64,000 nt of DNA from Accumulibacter sp036625275 (GCF_036625275.1 NZ_JAZKUD010000002.1:183086-247085), one strand, 5' to 3'. Counted from the first letter of the stretch, positions 42,281 through 51,046 are shown. Numbers and translations: made by a program. The notes: a model not told the origin generated them from the sequence alone.

Positions 42281-42295
42281 GCCAAGTCCGCACCA
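42281..42295 (-). promoter_or_regulatory. Candidate sigma-54 promoter for rnfABCDGEH
   Basis: Minus-strand TGGTGCG-GACT-TGGC keeps both GG and GC dinucleotides at ten-base spacing with one mismatch in the -12 box. A second candidate with a better -24 (TGGCACG at 42269-42275) but poor -12 lies just downstream. UAS distance 60 bp, start codon distance 81 bp. Confidence 0.6.
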
Positions 42296-42355
42296 GCATG
42301 GCGTTTTTTTCTTGCCGGTGCGACTGGCCGAGCTGCCCGCGACAACCGTCGTTTC

Positions 42356-42371
42356 TGTCGCAAAACCGACA
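42356..42371. promoter_or_regulatory. NifA UAS shared by rnfA and nifL
   Basis: TGTCGCAAAACCGACA matches TGT-N10-ACA and the extended TGTCGCAAA..CGACA pattern of the iscA site. It lies between the outward-facing candidates at 42281-42295 and 42414-42428. Confidence 0.85.
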
Positions 42372-42413
42372 AAACGCCACAAGAACCAACGGAAACGGCC
42401 GCGGAATCAAGGG

Positions 42414-42428
42414 CGGCACGAAATCTGC
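42414..42428 (+). promoter_or_regulatory. Candidate sigma-54 promoter for nifL-nifA
   Basis: CGGCACG-AAAT-CTGC has the GG and GC pairs correctly spaced, with two outer mismatches. It is 42 bp after the UAS and 37 bp before the nifL ATG, so nifLA may be autoregulated by NifA. Confidence 0.65.
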
Positions 42429-42465
42429 TCCACTGCAGGGAAACATGTTCACAGGGAGGCGCGCA

Positions 42466-44025
42466 ATGACCAGCAAACAACTCAGGGCGGCGGCCGCAGG
42501 CGAACAGCGCGCAGGGGATGCGCTGCCGCCGAGCATTCACCCACAGGTCTTCCAGCACACGGTCAATCAGGCCGACATGGCGATCTCGATCACCGATGGG
42601 CAGGGAAACATCCTCTACGTCAACCCTGCCTTCAGCCGCGTGACCGGTTACGCGAGCGACGAGGTGGTCGGCCAGAACCAGTCGATCGTTTCCAACCACA
42701 GCATGCCGCGCGAGTTCTATCAGCGTCTCTGGCAAACGATTTCGCATGGCGAGCCCTGGAGCGGCCGCCTGATCAATCGGCGCAAGGACGGCAGCAAGTA
42801 CCTCGCCGAACTGAGCATTTCGCCGGTCGCCAACGCCGGCGGCGAGATTCTCAACTATCTCGGCATGCATCGCGACATCACCGAACTCCATCGCCTGGAA
42901 TCGCAGGTGCGCAATCAGAAAGCGCTGATCGAGTCGGTGGTCGATGCCGCGCCGATGGTCATCGCCCTGCTCGACGTCGACGACCGGGTCGTGCTCGACA
43001 ACCATGAGTACAAGAAGCTGCAGGCCGATCTGGGAATGGCCGAGCCGGCGCCGATGCTCATGTCGGCGGTGCGCGCCAGCCTCGAGGTCGACTCCGGACG
43101 GAGTCGGCGCACCTCGGGCTATCTGTTTCTCGATCGCGAAGTACGGCTCGACCCTCCCGGCGGCCGCTCAGCACGCTGGTTTTCATGCTCGGGAAGCCGC
43201 GTGCGCGAGGACGACCCCTCCACCGACGCCTTCCTCGCCGGCCAGGGGCACGATTACCTGCTGTTGGTGGCCAAGGAGATCACCAGCCTGCGCACACAGC
43301 AGGAAAAGGTCCGCGTCGCTGCGCTGCAGGTGCTGATGGCCGACGAGGACCGCGTCTCCGGCTTGCGCGAGAGCCTTGCGGCAGCCACCTTCCGCCTTGA
43401 GGGACCGCTCAACATGATGGCCTCGGTGGTCGGCATGCTGGCGCGGCGCCAGGGTGAGACGGACCCGATGTCGGTCGCCCTCGCCGAGGCCATCAGCGCC
43501 GGCCAGCAGGCGCTCGCGGATCTGCGCTCGATGATCCCGGGCGAAACCCGCGAAGCGATCGGTCCGGTCAACCTCAACGAATTGCTGCGCGATGTCCTCG
43601 ACCTGTCCACCGGCCGCCTGCTCGCCGCCGGCATCACGGTCATCTGGCAACCGCAAGCGATGCTGCCGGCGCTGCAGGGGGCACCGAACAAACTGCGCCT
43701 GCTGTTCAAGGCACTGATCGACAATGCCATCGAGGCGATGAACACGCGTGGCTGCCGTGAGCGCGAATTGACGGTGGCCAGCAAGGCGCGTCTCGGCGGC
43801 ATCGAAGTGGATGTTGCCGACAGCGGACCAGGAATCGCCAGCGCCCAGCTCCTGAAAGTGTTCGAGCCGTTCCATACCACCAAGCGCGGCGGCGGCCATC
43901 TCGGCACCGGCCTGTCGGCAGCACAGCAGATCGCTGCCGAGCATGGCGGCTTCCTCGAAATCGAGCCGGCGACGACGCGCGGCTGCCGTGTGCGCGTGCT
44001 GCTGCCACTGCACCGACGACCATGA
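42466..44025 (+). CDS. nifL: Redox- and nitrogen-sensing anti-activator NifL
   Basis: 519 residues, the same length as Azotobacter NifL. PAS1 (about 33-135; FSRVTGYASDEVVGQNQSIVSN) would hold FAD for oxygen sensing; PAS2 follows (about 150-260); a central RLEGPLNMMASVVGML region stands in the place of the H-box and is followed by a GHKL ATPase domain (about 400-515, DNAIEAMN, DSGPGI, GTGLSAAQQI). NifL blocks NifA under oxygen or fixed nitrogen. GGGAGG stands six bases before ATG 42466. Overlaps nifA by four bases. Confidence 0.93.
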   Translation: MTSKQLRAAAAGEQRAGDALPPSIHPQVFQHTVNQADMAISITDGQGNILYVNPAFSRVTGYASDEVVGQNQSIVSNHSMPREFYQRLWQTISHGEPWSGRLINRRKDGSKYLAELSISPVANAGGEILNYLGMHRDITELHRLESQVRNQKALIESVVDAAPMVIALLDVDDRVVLDNHEYKKLQADLGMAEPAPMLMSAVRASLEVDSGRSRRTSGYLFLDREVRLDPPGGRSARWFSCSGSRVREDDPSTDAFLAGQGHDYLLLVAKEITSLRTQQEKVRVAALQVLMADEDRVSGLRESLAAATFRLEGPLNMMASVVGMLARRQGETDPMSVALAEAISAGQQALADLRSMIPGETREAIGPVNLNELLRDVLDLSTGRLLAAGITVIWQPQAMLPALQGAPNKLRLLFKALIDNAIEAMNTRGCRERELTVASKARLGGIEVDVADSGPGIASAQLLKVFEPFHTTKRGGGHLGTGLSAAQQIAAEHGGFLEIEPATTRGCRVRVLLPLHRRP

Positions 44026-45626
44026 ACGAGACTTTCTCGACGTCCTTGCTGCCCTCCCAGTTCGAAGTCCTCGCGCGCGTCGGGCAGTTGCTGGCGCGCG
44101 CGCTCGATGCTTCGCAAGGCCTGCGCGAAGTGCTGCGCACACTGGAGATCAAGGGTCATCTGAGCCGCGGCATGATCGCCGTTGTCGATCCGGAGAGCGG
44201 CGACCTCGGTGTGTACGCCGTGCATGGCCTTGATCACGACGATTTCGCGACGATCCGTTACCGGATCGGCGAGGGTCTGCTCGGCCGCATCCTCGAAAGC
44301 GGGCGACCCTGCGCGGTGACGCGACTCGGCGAGGACCCGCGCTTCCTCAACCGGCTCGGCCTGTACGAGCGGGATCTGCCCTTCATCGCCGTCCCGATCC
44401 ATCTCGGCGGAACGCTGCAGGGCGTGCTGGCGGTGCAGCCCGATGCGCCGGACGACGGTCTGCTCGATGAACGGGTCCGCTTTGTCGAGCTGCTGGCCAA
44501 TCTGATCGGGCATAGCCTCCGGCTGTCGCTCGAAGCCGCGCAGGAGCTCCGTTCACTCGACCAGGAGCGCGATCCGCAGCGCCGGGTCGTTCGCCACCGC
44601 CCCGGCTTCGGCAACCTCGTTGGCCATTCGCCGGCCATGCTGCGTGTCTTCGAGCAGATCCGCATGGTCGCCAAGTGGTCGACGACGGTGCTGATCCGCG
44701 GCGAAACCGGTACCGGCAAGGAGTTGATCGCCAACGCCATCCACTACAACTCGCCACGTGCGCGCGGACCCTACGTGCGCCTCAACTGCGCCTCGCTGCC
44801 CGAGAACCTGCTGGAGTCGGAACTCTTCGGGCACGAGAAGGGCGCCTTCACCGGCGCCGTGAACTCGCGCAAGGGCCGTTTCGAAATGGCCGACGGCGGC
44901 ACGCTCTTTCTTGACGAAATCGGCGACATCTCGCCGGCCTTTCAGGCCAAGCTGCTGCGCGTTCTGCAGGAGGGCGAGCTGGAGCGGGTCGGCGGCGGCC
45001 GCACGCTGAAGCTTGACGTAAGGCTGGTCGCCGCCACCCATCGCGACCTCGAAGCGGCGGTCGACAGCGGCGACTTCCGCGAGGATCTCTACTACCGCCT
45101 CAACGTCATGCCCATCGTCCTGCCACCGCTACGCGAACGGCTCGAAGACCTGCCGAAGATCGCCAACCATCTGCTCGATCGCCTCGGCGGCCTGCAGCGC
45201 CGGCCGCTGCGTCTCACCGCCGGCGCGCAGCGACGCCTGGCGCAGCACCACTGGCCGGGCAACGTGCGCGAGCTGGAAAACTGCCTCGAACGCGCCGCCG
45301 TGATGTCGGAAAGCGGCGAGATCGACACCGAGCTGATCCGTATCGACAAGACACGCGAGCGCAGCAGCAGACGCCCGACTGGTACGGCGCCTGCGCCCCC
45401 GCCCGGTCACCCGGGCGACACCGTCGCGCTGCCGGGCGCCCGGGCGGTGGCCGGGGCCAGCGGCGACAGCGAGCCCCTCGCCGAACCCAGTGAGCGCGAG
45501 CGGGTGATCGCTGCCCTCGAACGCGCCGGCTGGGTGCAGGCACGCGCCGCCCGCCTGCTCGGCATGACGCCGCGGCAGATCGCCTACCGCGTGCAGATCC
45601 TCAATATCGAGATGAAGCAAATCTGA
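44022..45626 (+). CDS. nifA: nif-specific sigma-54 activator NifA
   Basis: 534 residues. N-terminal GAF domain (about 20-170); AAA+ domain with Walker A GETGTGKE, the sigma-54 contact loop GAFTGA, and Walker B GGTLFLDEIGDI; long Pro/Ala linker; C-terminal Fis-type HTH (ERAGWVQARAARLLGMTPRQIAYRVQ). It binds TGT-N10-ACA sites of the kind found in this window. No interdomain cysteine motif of the oxygen-sensitive NifA type is visible, which fits control by NifL. Confidence 0.97.
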   Translation: MNETFSTSLLPSQFEVLARVGQLLARALDASQGLREVLRTLEIKGHLSRGMIAVVDPESGDLGVYAVHGLDHDDFATIRYRIGEGLLGRILESGRPCAVTRLGEDPRFLNRLGLYERDLPFIAVPIHLGGTLQGVLAVQPDAPDDGLLDERVRFVELLANLIGHSLRLSLEAAQELRSLDQERDPQRRVVRHRPGFGNLVGHSPAMLRVFEQIRMVAKWSTTVLIRGETGTGKELIANAIHYNSPRARGPYVRLNCASLPENLLESELFGHEKGAFTGAVNSRKGRFEMADGGTLFLDEIGDISPAFQAKLLRVLQEGELERVGGGRTLKLDVRLVAATHRDLEAAVDSGDFREDLYYRLNVMPIVLPPLRERLEDLPKIANHLLDRLGGLQRRPLRLTAGAQRRLAQHHWPGNVRELENCLERAAVMSESGEIDTELIRIDKTRERSSRRPTGTAPAPPPGHPGDTVALPGARAVAGASGDSEPLAEPSERERVIAALERAGWVQARAARLLGMTPRQIAYRVQILNIEMKQI

Positions 45627-45693
45627 TCTCACACCAAGAGCATGGCAGCATCGAGGCAACGCAGGTCGCCGCAACCAGTCGTCAATCCGCCAT

Positions 45694-45709
45694 TGTCGTG
45701 TTTGCAACA
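45694..45709. promoter_or_regulatory. NifA UAS for the nifB operon
   Basis: TGTCGTGTTTGCAACA fits TGT-N10-ACA; on the other strand it shows the TTGCAAACACGACA core like the other sites. It is 57 bp upstream of a perfect -24/-12 promoter. Confidence 0.85.
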
Positions 45710-45733
45710 TTGCCGGCGAATCTGGACGGTTCA

Positions 45734-45749
45734 TGATTTTCAATGACTT
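45734..45749. repeat. 16-mer shared with the nifV promoter
   Basis: TGATTTTCAATGACTT, identical to 16243-16258 and in the same position between UAS and promoter. Confidence 0.6.
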
Positions 45750-45766
45750 AGGCGACCCGACGGGCC

Positions 45767-45781
45767 TGGCACGCCAGTTGC
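45767..45781 (+). promoter_or_regulatory. Sigma-54 promoter for nifB operon
   Basis: TGGCACG-CCAG-TTGC is a perfect consensus match, 48 bp upstream of the nifB ATG. Confidence 0.92.
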
Positions 45782-45829
45782 TCTACTGCTGGTGTCTCGA
45801 AAACCGAGAAATCACCAGGGAAGCTCGCC

Positions 45830-47347
45830 ATGGATCTGCCTGTCATCGAACCCTCGCCGCCTGCGGCTACCGGCTGCAGCGCCGGTAGTTGCGGCGCCAC
45901 GGCGCGCCAGATGGACGACCTGTCGGACGCCATCCGCGCCAGGGTGCAGGATCACCCCTGCTACTCGGAAGACGCCCACCACTACTTCGCGCGCATGCAC
46001 GTCGCGGTGGCGCCGGCCTGCAACATCCAGTGTCACTACTGCAACCGCAAGTACGACTGTGCCAACGAGTCGCGGCCGGGTGTCGTTTCCGAGCTTTTGA
46101 CACCGGATCAGGCGGTCCGGAAGACCCTGGCAGTGGCGGCGACGATCCCGCAGATGAGCGTTCTCGGCATCGCCGGTCCCGGCGATCCGCTCGCCAATCC
46201 TGAGCGCACCTTCGAGACCTTTCGGCAGTTGGCGTTGAAGGCACCGGACATCAAGCTCTGCGTATCGACCAACGGCCTCGTCTTGCCCGACTACGTCGAG
46301 GAGCTGGCCCGCTACAACATCGACCACGTCACCATCACCATCAACTGTGTAGACCCCGCGGTCGGCGCCAGGATCTATCCGTGGATATTCTGGAAGAACC
46401 GGCGCGTCTTCGGCCACGAGGCGGCGGCGATCCTCATCGCGCAGCAGCAGAAGGGCCTGGAGATGCTCACCGCGCGCGGCATCCTGGTGAAGGTGAACTC
46501 GGTGCTGATTCCCGGTGTCAACGATGCCCATCTGCCCGAGGTGTCGAGGATCGTCAGGGCCAGGGGCGCCTTCCTGCACAACGTCATGCCCTTGATCGCC
46601 GAGGCCGGGCACGGCACCTTCTACGGCGTGATGGGCCAGCGCAGCCCGCGGCCGGCCGAACTCAAGGCCCTGCAGGACACCTGCGCCGGCGACATGAACA
46701 TGATGCGCCACTGTCGCCAGTGCCGCGCCGATGCGGTCGGTCTGCTCGGCGAGGATCGCGGCGCCGAGTTCACGCTCGACAAGATCGAGAGCATGGAAAT
46801 CGATTACGAGACGGCGATGGTCGTGCGTGCCGAGTTGCGCGCGCAGATCGCCGCCGAGCTGGCGGAGAAGCGCGCCAGAGCCCGCGCGGCTACGGCTGCG
46901 GCAACGCCGCAGGTGATCAGAATCCAGCCGCACGTCGTGAAGTCGGCGCCGCCAGTCGGCCGGCCTGTTCTGATGGCAGTGGCGGCGAAGAATGGCTTGG
47001 TCGCCGTGCACTTCGGTCACGCCAGGGAGTTCCTGGTATACGAAGCCTCGGCAAGCGGCGCCCGTCTGATCGGTCACCGCCGGGCGGACTCGTATTGCGC
47101 GGGTGACGAGACCTGTGGCGATGCCGAGGCCGTGCTGGCAGCGACGATCCGCGCACTCACCGACTGCGAAGTCGTCCTCTGCTCGCGCATCGGCTATGAA
47201 CCCTGGGGGCAACTTGAAGCGGCAGGGATTCAGCCGAACGGCGAGTACGCCATGCGACCGATCGAGGAAGCGGTCATGGCAGTGTGGAACGAAATGCTGG
47301 CCGCCGGCAAGCTGGCGGTCGGGCAGATCGTGGCAAAGCGCGCGTAA
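45830..47347 (+). CDS. nifB: Radical SAM FeMo-co core synthase NifB
   Basis: 505 residues. The radical SAM cluster is CNIQCHYC (C64, C68, C71) with the further NifB cysteines nearby (CYSEDAHHYFARMH; CANESRPGV). The protein builds NifB-co, the 8Fe-9S-C core. The C-terminal part (about 390-490) is the NifX-like carrier domain often fused to NifB. First gene of a seven-gene operon that runs to draG. Confidence 0.97.
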   Translation: MDLPVIEPSPPAATGCSAGSCGATARQMDDLSDAIRARVQDHPCYSEDAHHYFARMHVAVAPACNIQCHYCNRKYDCANESRPGVVSELLTPDQAVRKTLAVAATIPQMSVLGIAGPGDPLANPERTFETFRQLALKAPDIKLCVSTNGLVLPDYVEELARYNIDHVTITINCVDPAVGARIYPWIFWKNRRVFGHEAAAILIAQQQKGLEMLTARGILVKVNSVLIPGVNDAHLPEVSRIVRARGAFLHNVMPLIAEAGHGTFYGVMGQRSPRPAELKALQDTCAGDMNMMRHCRQCRADAVGLLGEDRGAEFTLDKIESMEIDYETAMVVRAELRAQIAAELAEKRARARAATAAATPQVIRIQPHVVKSAPPVGRPVLMAVAAKNGLVAVHFGHAREFLVYEASASGARLIGHRRADSYCAGDETCGDAEAVLAATIRALTDCEVVLCSRIGYEPWGQLEAAGIQPNGEYAMRPIEEAVMAVWNEMLAAGKLAVGQIVAKRA

Positions 47348-47357
47348 GGAGGCGGGC

Positions 47358-47636
47358 ATGGCCCTCGAAATCATCGAAAGCTGCGTCAATTGCTGGGCTT
47401 GTGAACCGCTCTGCCCGCAGCGGGCCATCGAGGCGGCGACCCCGCATTTTCTGATCGACGCCGACCAATGTACGGAATGCAGCGGCGATTTCGCCGAGCC
47501 GCAATGCGCCAGCATCTGCCCGATCGAAGGCGCGATCATCAACGAACTCGGTGAAGCACTGAACCCTCCGGGTTCGCTGACTGGCATTCCGCCGGCGCGC
47601 TGGGCGGCGGCGCAGGCCGAGATTGCGGGGCGCTGA
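47358..47636 (+). CDS. fdxN: nif-associated 2[4Fe-4S] ferredoxin (FdxN type)
   Basis: 92 residues with CVNCWACEPLCP and the looser CTECSGDFAEPQCASICP, the typical Alvin-type second motif with an insertion. It follows nifB by ten bases with AAGGAGG upstream. FdxN-type ferredoxins serve NifB or the nitrogenase Fe protein. Confidence 0.92.
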   Translation: MALEIIESCVNCWACEPLCPQRAIEAATPHFLIDADQCTECSGDFAEPQCASICPIEGAIINELGEALNPPGSLTGIPPARWAAAQAEIAGR

Positions 47637-47638
47637 GC

Positions 47639-48130
47639 ATGGCCGAGGTCATTTTCTACGAGAAGGCCGGCTGTGCGGGCAACGCCCGCCAGAAGGCCCT
47701 GCTGGTCGCCTCCGGGCACCAACTGGTGGTCCGCGACCTGCGCGGGCAGTTCTGGAGCAATGTGCGTCTGCTGGAATTCCTCGGCGACCTGCCGGTCGCC
47801 GAGTGGTTCAACCCGGCAGCGCCGGCGATCAAGGCGGGGACCATCGTGCCCCAGCAACTCGATGAACGGAGCGCACTGGCGCTGTTGCGGCATAACCCCT
47901 TGCTGATCCGGCGGCCGCTGCTGCAGGTCGGCGAAGAACGGCGGGTGGGTTTCGACGTCGCAGCCATCGACGCCTGGATCGGCCTGCGCGAGCTGCCGGC
48001 CGGCGATCTCGAAGCCTGCCGGCGCAATCGCGGCGAGGTACGTACCTTTTATGTGCAGACGGCGGGGGGCGCCGCCTATCCCTGCCGCTTCGACGAAGCG
48101 CCGGCCGATGCGTCCCGCTGCCGACCTTGA
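47639..48130 (+). CDS. nifO: Nitrogenase-associated ArsC-like protein NifO
   Basis: 163 residues with a thioredoxin/ArsC fold: MAEVIFYEKAGCAGNARQKALL, in which a single CX2N replaces a CXXC, followed by RRPLLQVGEERRVGFD. It matches the nitrogenase-associated ArsC-like (NifO) proteins that sit beside nifB. The role is uncertain; in Azotobacter it affects nitrate effects on fixation. Starts two bases after fdxN. Confidence 0.85.
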   Translation: MAEVIFYEKAGCAGNARQKALLVASGHQLVVRDLRGQFWSNVRLLEFLGDLPVAEWFNPAAPAIKAGTIVPQQLDERSALALLRHNPLLIRRPLLQVGEERRVGFDVAAIDAWIGLRELPAGDLEACRRNRGEVRTFYVQTAGGAAYPCRFDEAPADASRCRP

Positions 48131-49382
48131 GCGAGCGGTGCCCGTCGCCGCCGGGGTGCACTGGATCGGCGCCTTCGATGCCGATCTGCGCAGCTTCGAC
48201 ATCATCCTGCGCACTGCCAACGGCACCAGCTACAACGCCTATGCGGTGCGCGGCAGCGACGGTGTGGCCATCATCGACACCGTCAAGCTCAATTTCTCCG
48301 AGACCTTCTTTCGCCGTCTGGAGTCGGTTGCCGACTACGACGAAATCACCGCCATCGTTCTCAATCACCTTGAACCCGATCATTCCGGCGCCTTGCCGGA
48401 ACTGCTGCGGCGGGCGCCCGGCGCGACGCTGCTGGTCTCGCCGCAGGCCCGTCTGATGTTGAAGGGACTGCTCGATCCAGCCGAACTGGCAGGGCGGATC
48501 GCATTCGTGGGCACCGGCGATCATGCCGACCTCGGTGATCGGCAACTCGAATTCCTCAACACACCGTATCTGCACTGGCCCGACACCCAATGCACCTGGC
48601 TGCCGGCCGAAGGGGTCCTGTTCTCGGCCGATTTCCTGGGCTGCCACTACTGCGACAGCCGCCTGTTCAACGATGCGGTCGGCGACTTCCGCTTTTCCTT
48701 CGACTACTACTACGCGCACATCATGCGCCCCTTCCGCACTTACGTGCGCACGGCGCTCGACCTGATCGAACCGCTGCCGCTGCGGATCATCGCCCCCGCG
48801 CACGGCCCGATCCTGCGTCGCGATCCACGTGACTATGTGGCCCGCTATCGTGCCCTGGCCGCTCCCACCCTGCACGGCGCCGCGACCAAGACCCTGCTGG
48901 TCTTCTACATCTCGGCCTACGGTGCCACGCGCCGGATGGCCGAAGCCGTGGCGGCCGGCGCCGAATCGGCGTCGAGCGCGACCGGCGAGGTGCGCGTCTC
49001 GCTTTACGATCTCGAAGGCGGCGACGCGCAGCCTTTCGTCGACCTGATCGAGGAAGCCGACGCCTTGCTCTTCGGCAGCCCGACGATCAACGGCGACGCG
49101 GTCAAGCCGGTGTGGGATCTCCTCTCGTCGCTGACCATGGTGGACGTCAAGGGCAAGTTCGCTGCCGCTTTCGGTTCCTACGGCTGGAGCGGCGAGGCGG
49201 TGCCGATGATCGAGGACCGCCTGCGCCGCCTCAAGCTGCGCGTTCCCTTGCCCGGCGTCAGGGCCCGCCTGACACCAACCGGCGACGACTTTGCCGCCTG
49301 CCATGATCTCGGCCGCGAGCTTGCTCTGCACCTCCTTGGTCGCGCGACGCCACGCACCATCGACCTCGCCCAACTCGCCTGA
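48108..49382 (+). CDS. FprA-type flavodiiron protein
   Basis: 424 residues. The beta-lactamase-like diiron domain shows H87-x-E89-x-D91-H92 (LNHLEPDHSG), then SADFLG and APAHGPI with the other ligands; a flavodoxin domain (about 270-424, FYISAYGATRRMAEAV) follows. Such proteins reduce O2 to water or NO to N2O. ATG 48108 overlaps nifO by 23 bases; GTG 48138 is a possible alternative. In a nif operon an oxygen-removing role is most likely. Confidence 0.92.
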   Translation: MRPAADLERAVPVAAGVHWIGAFDADLRSFDIILRTANGTSYNAYAVRGSDGVAIIDTVKLNFSETFFRRLESVADYDEITAIVLNHLEPDHSGALPELLRRAPGATLLVSPQARLMLKGLLDPAELAGRIAFVGTGDHADLGDRQLEFLNTPYLHWPDTQCTWLPAEGVLFSADFLGCHYCDSRLFNDAVGDFRFSFDYYYAHIMRPFRTYVRTALDLIEPLPLRIIAPAHGPILRRDPRDYVARYRALAAPTLHGAATKTLLVFYISAYGATRRMAEAVAAGAESASSATGEVRVSLYDLEGGDAQPFVDLIEEADALLFGSPTINGDAVKPVWDLLSSLTMVDVKGKFAAAFGSYGWSGEAVPMIEDRLRRLKLRVPLPGVRARLTPTGDDFAACHDLGRELALHLLGRATPRTIDLAQLA

Positions 49383-49410
49383 TTCCCCCTTACTTACCGG
49401 AGAAAACCCC

Positions 49411-49698
49411 ATGCCCAAGGCCAGCATCACCTTTCAGGATATCGGCGTCACCGTCACCGTGCCGGCAGGCACCCGCCTGATCGAGGTCTCGGAGAAGGTC
49501 GGCGCGGGCATCACCTACGGCTGCCGCGAAGGCGAATGCTGTACCTGCCTGACGAGGATCGTCTCCGGCCATGAACACCTGGCCGCGCCGTCGGTACTCG
49601 AGCACCAGGTGCTGAAGGACAACCTCGCGCCGCGCCGACACCGTCTGGCCTGCCAGGCGCAGGTGCTGGGCGGCAGCATCGTCGTCCAGCCCGCTTGA
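49411..49698 (+). CDS. Plant-type [2Fe-2S] ferredoxin
   Basis: 95 residues with CREGECCTC (CX4CX2C) and a distal Cys in RLACQ. A start with GGAGAAAA upstream at ATG 49411. It follows the flavodiiron gene by 28 bp and may be its electron donor, or serve nitrogenase. Confidence 0.9.
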   Translation: MPKASITFQDIGVTVTVPAGTRLIEVSEKVGAGITYGCREGECCTCLTRIVSGHEHLAAPSVLEHQVLKDNLAPRRHRLACQAQVLGGSIVVQPA

Positions 49699-49736
49699 GT
49701 TTTCACCCCACCCCGTCCATTCACCAGGAGCCTGCC

Positions 49737-50111
49737 ATGCCCAACATCACCTTTTCCAGTCCGATGCACAAGGACAAGACCATTTACGCCGTCGCCGGCA
49801 GCCACACCCAGACAATCCTCAAGCTCGCCAAGGAGAACCATGTGCCGATCGACTTTTCGTGCGGTGACGGCGAGTGCGGCACCTGTCTGGTCAAGGTCAG
49901 CAGCGTCGACAAGAGCAGTCACAACAAGTACGGCCACATGGGCGGTCCGCTCAACGTCCGCGAGGTCGCGGTGCTCAAGGAGATGGGCAAGATCAAGCAG
50001 GCGCAGATCGAGCAGATGTACGTCGACGATCTGCCGCCGACCGAATGGCGCCTCGCCTGCCAGTACATCGTCCGCGACGAGGACATCCTGGTCGAGTACC
50101 CGAGCCGGTGA
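49737..50111 (+). CDS. FeSII (Shethna protein II)-like [2Fe-2S] protective ferredoxin
   Basis: 124 residues. CGDGECGTCLVKV is the cluster loop. The insertion region (VREVAVLKEMGKIKQAQIEQ) and the C-terminus DLPPTEWRLACQYIVRDEDILVEY closely parallel Azotobacter FeSII, which locks nitrogenase into an oxygen-safe complex on oxidation. This is stronger evidence than for an ordinary ferredoxin. AGGAG precedes the ATG; the stop overlaps the draG GTG. Confidence 0.82.
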   Translation: MPNITFSSPMHKDKTIYAVAGSHTQTILKLAKENHVPIDFSCGDGECGTCLVKVSSVDKSSHNKYGHMGGPLNVREVAVLKEMGKIKQAQIEQMYVDDLPPTEWRLACQYIVRDEDILVEYPSR

Positions 50112-51031
50112 CGCCGTCCCCGGCCACCGTCTCCAGCACGATCACGGCGCGGGCGGAGGCCGCCTATCTCGGACTGGCGCTCGGCGACGCGCTGGGCGCC
50201 ACGGTCGAGTTCATGACGCCGCGCGAGATTGTCCATCACTTTGGCGTCCATCGCGGGATCGTCGGTGGCGGCTGGCTCAAACTCAGGCCCGGCCAGGTGA
50301 CCGACGACACGAGCATGTCGCTGGCTCTCGGCGATGCGATCCTGGCCAGCGGCGGCCGCGTCGACCCGCTCGCCTGTGCCGAGGCCTTCGATGCCTGGAT
50401 GCGGCACAAGCCGGTCGATATCGGCAATACCGTCCGCCGCAACCTGCTCATCTTCCGGCGGACTGGCGTACCCGCCGCGCCGGCTTCCGAGCACGACGCC
50501 GGCAACGGCGCCGCGATGCGCGTGCTGCCGGTGGCCCTGGCCACCTTCGGCCAGTCGCCAGCCGCCGTCTGCGCAGCCGTGCAGGCGCAGGCGCACGTCA
50601 CCCACCACAACGTCGTTTCCGACGCGGTCTGTCAGTTCCTGACCCTGGCCGTGCAGGATCTGCTGCGCGGTTGTTCGCTGGCGGAGACGCTCAGCCATCA
50701 CCTGGGGTCATTGCTGGCGGCACATCCCGCGCTGTCGTTCCGCGATCGTCCGCGCCGCGAGAACCCCAGCGGCTGGGTGGTCGAGACCCTGCAGGCCGTC
50801 CTGCAGGGGCTGGTCGACGGCGGCGGTTTCGAGGACTGCCTGGTCGACGTCGTCAATCGCGGCGGCGACGCCGATACCACCGGCGCCATCGCCGGCATGC
50901 TCGCCGGTGCGCTGTACGGGCCGCAGGCCATTCCGAAACGCTGGCTCAAGGCCCTCGACGCCGATATCGCTGACCGCTGTCGCGCGCAGGCGCGCGCCCT
51001 GCTGCCGCTCGCCGCTTGCCAGGTCGCTTGA
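50108..51031 (+). CDS. draG: ADP-ribosyl-[dinitrogenase reductase] hydrolase DraG
   Basis: 307 residues from GTG 50108 (GTGA overlap). GLALGDALGATVEF, VTDDTSMSLALGD (D66/D67) and NRGGDADTTGAIAGMLAGALYG carry the two-metal site of ADP-ribosylglycohydrolases. DraG removes ADP-ribose from NifH and turns nitrogenase back on. draT is not in the window. The last 90 bases are duplicated at 56118. Confidence 0.95.
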   Translation: MTPSPATVSSTITARAEAAYLGLALGDALGATVEFMTPREIVHHFGVHRGIVGGGWLKLRPGQVTDDTSMSLALGDAILASGGRVDPLACAEAFDAWMRHKPVDIGNTVRRNLLIFRRTGVPAAPASEHDAGNGAAMRVLPVALATFGQSPAAVCAAVQAQAHVTHHNVVSDAVCQFLTLAVQDLLRGCSLAETLSHHLGSLLAAHPALSFRDRPRRENPSGWVVETLQAVLQGLVDGGGFEDCLVDVVNRGGDADTTGAIAGMLAGALYGPQAIPKRWLKALDADIADRCRAQARALLPLAACQVA

Positions 51032-51046
51032 CAGGTCGCCGGGCAA

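Noticed and set aside
39495..42536. A 1013-codon reading for the rnfC frame
   Set aside because: The extension upstream of 41021 runs antisense-like through rnfB and rnfA; RnfC begins at GVHPDDHK, so the GTG at 41021 was used.
45812..48226. 804-codon minus-strand frame opposite nifB-fdxN-nifO
   Set aside because: High-GC antisense shadow with no recognisable domain; the plus strand has a complete nif operon.
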